Assembly (NCBI GenBank): GCA_024233085.1
Contig: JACKQC010000015.1
Coordinates: 1 to 64,000, forward strand
DNA length: 64,000 nucleotides
Direction of reading: 5' to 3'
Source: Akkermansiaceae bacterium
GTDB taxonomy: Bacteria > Verrucomicrobiota > Verrucomicrobiia > Verrucomicrobiales > DEV007
Position 1 is the first letter of the stretch; each line of letters starts with the position of its first letter. Made by a program: the position numbers and the translations under genes. The notes under the pieces are model-generated. The model searched no databases and was not told the origin of the DNA. It was given only the letters and a program-made list of their open reading frames with translations. Of this stretch, positions 61,465 through 64,000 are shown one piece after another.

Positions 61465-63456
61465 GTGAGGCAAGCTCACCTGCTATCTTGGGGGTTCGCC
61501 TTCATCGCGGTCCTGGCGCTCTACGCCAACCTTTTCAAGAAGGTGAAGAAAGGCACCGCCATCATCTCCACGGGGTCCGGCGGCACGCGTGTCGCCTTCG
61601 ACGGCATCTGGATCGTTCCCATCCTCCACCGAGTCGAGGAGATGGACCTCTCCCTGAAACGCATCGAGATCGACCGAACCGGTTCCAACGGCCTCATCTG
61701 CAAGGACAACATCCGCGCCGACATCAAGGTGGCCTTCTTCGTGCGGGTGAACCCGACGGCGGAGGACGTCAAGAAGGTCGCCAACTCCATCGGCTGCGAG
61801 CGCGCTTCGAACCATGCCGCCATCGAGCACCTGTTCGACTCGAAATTTTCCGAGGCGCTCAAGACGGTCGGGAAACGCTTCGATTTCATCGAACTCTACG
61901 AGGAGCGGGACACTTTCCGCGAGGAAATCGTGAAGCTCATCGGCACCGACCTCAACGGCTTCTCCCTCGAGGACGCCGCCATCGACTATCTCGAGCAGAC
62001 GCCCCTGAAGGCGATGGATCCGGACAACATCCTCGACGCAGAGGGCATCAAGAAGATCACCGAACTGACCGCCGGACAGGCCAAACTGGCCAACGAAATC
62101 CAGCGCGACAAGGAAAAGGTCATCAAGAAACAGGACGTCGAAGCCAAGGAGGCGATTCTGGAGCTGGAGCGCCAGCAGGCCGAGGCCGAGGCGAAACAGA
62201 AGCGCGAGATCGCGTCCGTCCAGGCGCGCGAGGAAGCCGAAGCGGCCAAGATCCAGGCCGAGGAACGCCTGAAGTCGGAGCGCGCGCGCATTTCCACCGA
62301 CGAGGAGGTGGAAATCGCCACCCAGAACAAGGACCGCGAAGTCCTCGTCGCCCAGCGCAACAAGGAACGCACCGACGGAGTCGAGCAGGAGCGGGTGAAA
62401 CGCGACCGCGAGCTGGAGTCGATCGAGCGCGAGCGCGTCACCACGCTCAAGGAGATCGAGAAGGAAAAAGCGGTCGAGGTCGAAAGAAAGGCCATCCAGG
62501 ACGTCATCAAGGAACGCGTCGCGGTCGAAAAGACCGTGGTCGAGGAACAGCAGAAGATTCTCGACACCGAGGCCTTCGCCGGCGCCGACCGCGAGAAGAA
62601 GGTGGCCGTCACCCTCGCCGAAAAATCGGCCCAGGAAGAGCAGATCCGGAAAATCAAGGAAGCCGAGGCCGCGAAGGAGGCCGCGCAACTGCACGCCGAC
62701 CAGACGCTCTACGAAACGGTAAAACTCGCCGAGGCCGGCAAGCAGGCGGCGGAGCTCCACGCCGAGCAGGTCGTGATCGAGGCCGAGGCCGAGCGCACCG
62801 CGTCCGAAAAGCGCGCCGTGGCCAAGAAGACGCTCGCCGAGGGTGTCACCGCCGAGACCGCCGCGCCCGGCCTGGGCGAGGCCAGTGTGATCGGCGCCAA
62901 GGCGGATGCCGAGGCCAAGGGCATCAATTCCAAGGCCGAGGCGATGAAGAAATTCAACGACGCCGGCAAGGAGCACGAGGAATTCAAGCTGCGGCTCGAG
63001 AAGGAAAAGGCCGTCGAACTCGCCGAGATCGACGTTCGCCGCGCCATCGCCGCGAAGCATTCCGAGGTGCTGTCGAAGGCCCTCGAGAGCGCCCACATCG
63101 ACATCGTCGGCGGCGAGACGCAGTTCTTCGACCGCATCACCAACGCCATCACCCAGGGCAAGGCCGTCGACCGCCTCGTCGAAAACAGCGAGACGCTCAG
63201 CGACATCCGGGACACCTTCTTCAACGGCGATCCCGACTACTTCAAATCGCAGATCGCCGCGTGGGTTGACCGCTTCGGCGTGTCGAGCGAGGATCTCAAG
63301 AACCTCTCGATCGCCGCGCTCCTGACGCGCATGATGGGTGACGCCGGGAGCGACGACGGCACCCGGACCAAGCTGAGCGCCCTGCTCGGCGCGGCCGAGC
63401 GCTTCGGCATCGGCGGCGAAAACGCCGGCAAAGTCATGAAACGCCTCACCGCGTGA
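61465..63456 (+). CDS. Flotillin/SPFH (YqiK-like) protein, IS-truncated N-terminus
   Basis: As it stands the frame opens at a GTG at 61465 inside the IS end and encodes 663 residues, MRQAHLLSWGFA joined to native FIAVLALYANLFKKV. The SPFH domain spans about 30-190, and a long Glu/Ala/Lys coiled coil runs about 200-500 (REEAEAAKIQAEERLKSE type heptads). A C-terminal helical domain (about 520-663) follows. Flotillins scaffold membrane microdomains. The 652 native codons after the insertion carry no frameshift, so the rescued reading frame may be functional. The neighbours are the YqiJ-like gene upstream and the 'DNA repair ATPase' gene downstream. Confidence 0.88.
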   Translation: MRQAHLLSWGFAFIAVLALYANLFKKVKKGTAIISTGSGGTRVAFDGIWIVPILHRVEEMDLSLKRIEIDRTGSNGLICKDNIRADIKVAFFVRVNPTAEDVKKVANSIGCERASNHAAIEHLFDSKFSEALKTVGKRFDFIELYEERDTFREEIVKLIGTDLNGFSLEDAAIDYLEQTPLKAMDPDNILDAEGIKKITELTAGQAKLANEIQRDKEKVIKKQDVEAKEAILELERQQAEAEAKQKREIASVQAREEAEAAKIQAEERLKSERARISTDEEVEIATQNKDREVLVAQRNKERTDGVEQERVKRDRELESIERERVTTLKEIEKEKAVEVERKAIQDVIKERVAVEKTVVEEQQKILDTEAFAGADREKKVAVTLAEKSAQEEQIRKIKEAEAAKEAAQLHADQTLYETVKLAEAGKQAAELHAEQVVIEAEAERTASEKRAVAKKTLAEGVTAETAAPGLGEASVIGAKADAEAKGINSKAEAMKKFNDAGKEHEEFKLRLEKEKAVELAEIDVRRAIAAKHSEVLSKALESAHIDIVGGETQFFDRITNAITQGKAVDRLVENSETLSDIRDTFFNGDPDYFKSQIAAWVDRFGVSSEDLKNLSIAALLTRMMGDAGSDDGTRTKLSALLGAAERFGIGGENAGKVMKRLTA

Positions 63457-63541
63457 CCGCCGTGATGGTGGGCGGGCGGCGCGCCGATCCTTCGCCGCCC
63501 GCCGCCACCGCCGACAACTCCGAACCCGCCCCTCCTTTCCG

Positions 63542-64000
63542 TTGTCAGAGGAAACCCCAGCCGCTCCCGCCGCCGAGGCGGACGCCGCGCCCGCCGCCCG
63601 GCTGGAGGGCGGCGCCTACGAAATTGTCCGCAATCGGCTGCTGACCCACGGCGCCGATCTCCGCGAGCGGCTCGGGAAACTGAACGCGGAGCGCCAGGCC
63701 GTCTTCGGCGCCGTTGAGCCCTCCCTGATCGCCACCGAACGCGTCACCACACAAAACAACTGCGTGCCGCGCGACATGTTCGCCATCGGCGGGAACCGTT
63801 TCGTCTTCGGCTACAACGTCCACATCGGTCTGAAATCGACCACCGAACTCGCCGATGTCTTCGCCCTTTACGAATACGATCCCGAAACCCACGCCTTCGC
63901 CGACGCCGGGCTCGACGCGCTGAATTCGGGTTCGTTCGCCGAGGATTTCGCCTACCTCTACAAGTTTTACCGCGACACCGTCTTCGTGAAGTTCATGCGG
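63542..64000 (+). CDS. 'DNA repair ATPase' family protein, N-terminal part
   Basis: The gene runs off the window after 153 codons. There is no ATG or GTG in frame; the best start is the TTG at 63542. After a Pro/Ala-rich lead (SEETPAAPAAEADAAPAARL) the sequence matches the conserved N-terminus of a large coiled-coil ATPase family. Matching segments are GGAYEIVRNRLLTHGADLRE, ERVTTQNNCVPRDM and FVFGYNVHIGLKSTTELADVFALY. This family is often encoded directly after a flotillin gene. The ATPase domain lies outside the window. Confidence 0.75.
   Translation, partial: MSEETPAAPAAEADAAPAARLEGGAYEIVRNRLLTHGADLRERLGKLNAERQAVFGAVEPSLIATERVTTQNNCVPRDMFAIGGNRFVFGYNVHIGLKSTTELADVFALYEYDPETHAFADAGLDALNSGSFAEDFAYLYKFYRDTVFVKFMR

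Larger units (their letters stand above)
58989..61500 (+). mobile_element. IS91-type insertion sequence, decayed copy
   Basis: This 2512-bp element shares its ends with the copy at 12965-15526 but lies in the opposite orientation. It is inserted directly after CTTG (58985-58988) with no target duplication, as expected for IS91. The start (TTGAACGGAGCC) and end (GGGGGTTCGCC) are intact, but the interior is about 50 bp shorter than the other copy because of many small deletions, and both internal genes are frameshifted. Confidence 0.85.

Noticed and set aside
61465..61500. GTG 61465 as the ancestral flotillin start
   Set aside because: Its first 12 codons are the IS terminus, identical to the end of the other IS copy; the original start is the ATG at 58926.

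Overview
The window reads as a chromosomal piece of a high-GC member of the Verrucomicrobiota (PVC group). This is inferred from gene families rather than a marker gene. The indicators are many DUF1501, DUF1552, DUF1592 and DUF1549/DUF1553 secreted proteins, a PVC-type CxxCH 'dehydrogenase' with HEAT-like repeats, an ECF sigma/FecR pair of the Rhodopirellula/Verrucomicrobium type, a CII-like phage-type regulator and abundant dispersed palindromic repeats. No rRNA or tRNA gene was recognised.

Layout. 1-4.5 kb: end of a type II secretion/pseudopilin cluster (Gly/Pro-rich tail of an upstream protein, GspK, GspL-like, GspM-like, a GspC-like periplasmic protein). 4.9-10.8 kb: Mn-type superoxide dismutase, a PHP-like hydrolase, a DUF3943 protein, a sialidase-family protein, a tandem palindromic repeat array and a CPBP protease. 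10.8-11.8 kb: non-coding and repeat-rich. 11.8-16.3 kb: a remnant integron-like array of three small-gene cassettes with attC-like sites and no integron integrase. Its second attC is split by an intact IS91-type element that carries a tyrosine recombinase and a Y2 HUH transposase. 16.3-24.3 kb: DUF4404 protein, DEAD-box helicase with DbpA domain, ROK-type protein, RecD2 helicase, SecG with a long tail, and a haem-sensor-like protein. 24.4-34.1 kb: PQQ-type propeller, M19-like dipeptidase, DUF1501 protein, SGNH-like protein and CxxCH dehydrogenase. 34.1-37.4 kb: glmS and glgC, divergent around a perfect 16-bp palindrome.

37.5-55.7 kb is one long co-directional cluster: ECF sigma, FecR, DUF1592, DUF1552, esterase-propeller fusion, BNR protein, a second DUF1592-DUF1552 pair, LRR-like protein, DUF1549/1553 cytochrome, DUF1501. 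Several junctions are ATGA overlaps, so most of it is probably one transcript under its own sigma/anti-sigma pair. Almost every product has an export signal, so the cluster looks like a surface or periplasmic catabolic/redox machine of unknown substrate.

55.8-64 kb: ankyrin lipoprotein, CII-like regulator, then a YqiJ-like / flotillin (YqiK-like) / 'DNA repair ATPase' operon. The flotillin gene is interrupted at codon 21 by a second, heavily frameshifted copy of the same IS91-type element. Removing the insertion restores a continuous transmembrane segment, and the IS end supplies an in-frame GTG that could rescue expression.

The most noteworthy elements are the integrase-less cassette array with an IS inside an attC, the A8 tract that separates the IS recombinase start from its reading frame, the IS-interrupted flotillin with a possible IS-derived start, two dispersed palindrome families, and the 18-kb sigma-controlled cytochrome/esterase cluster.
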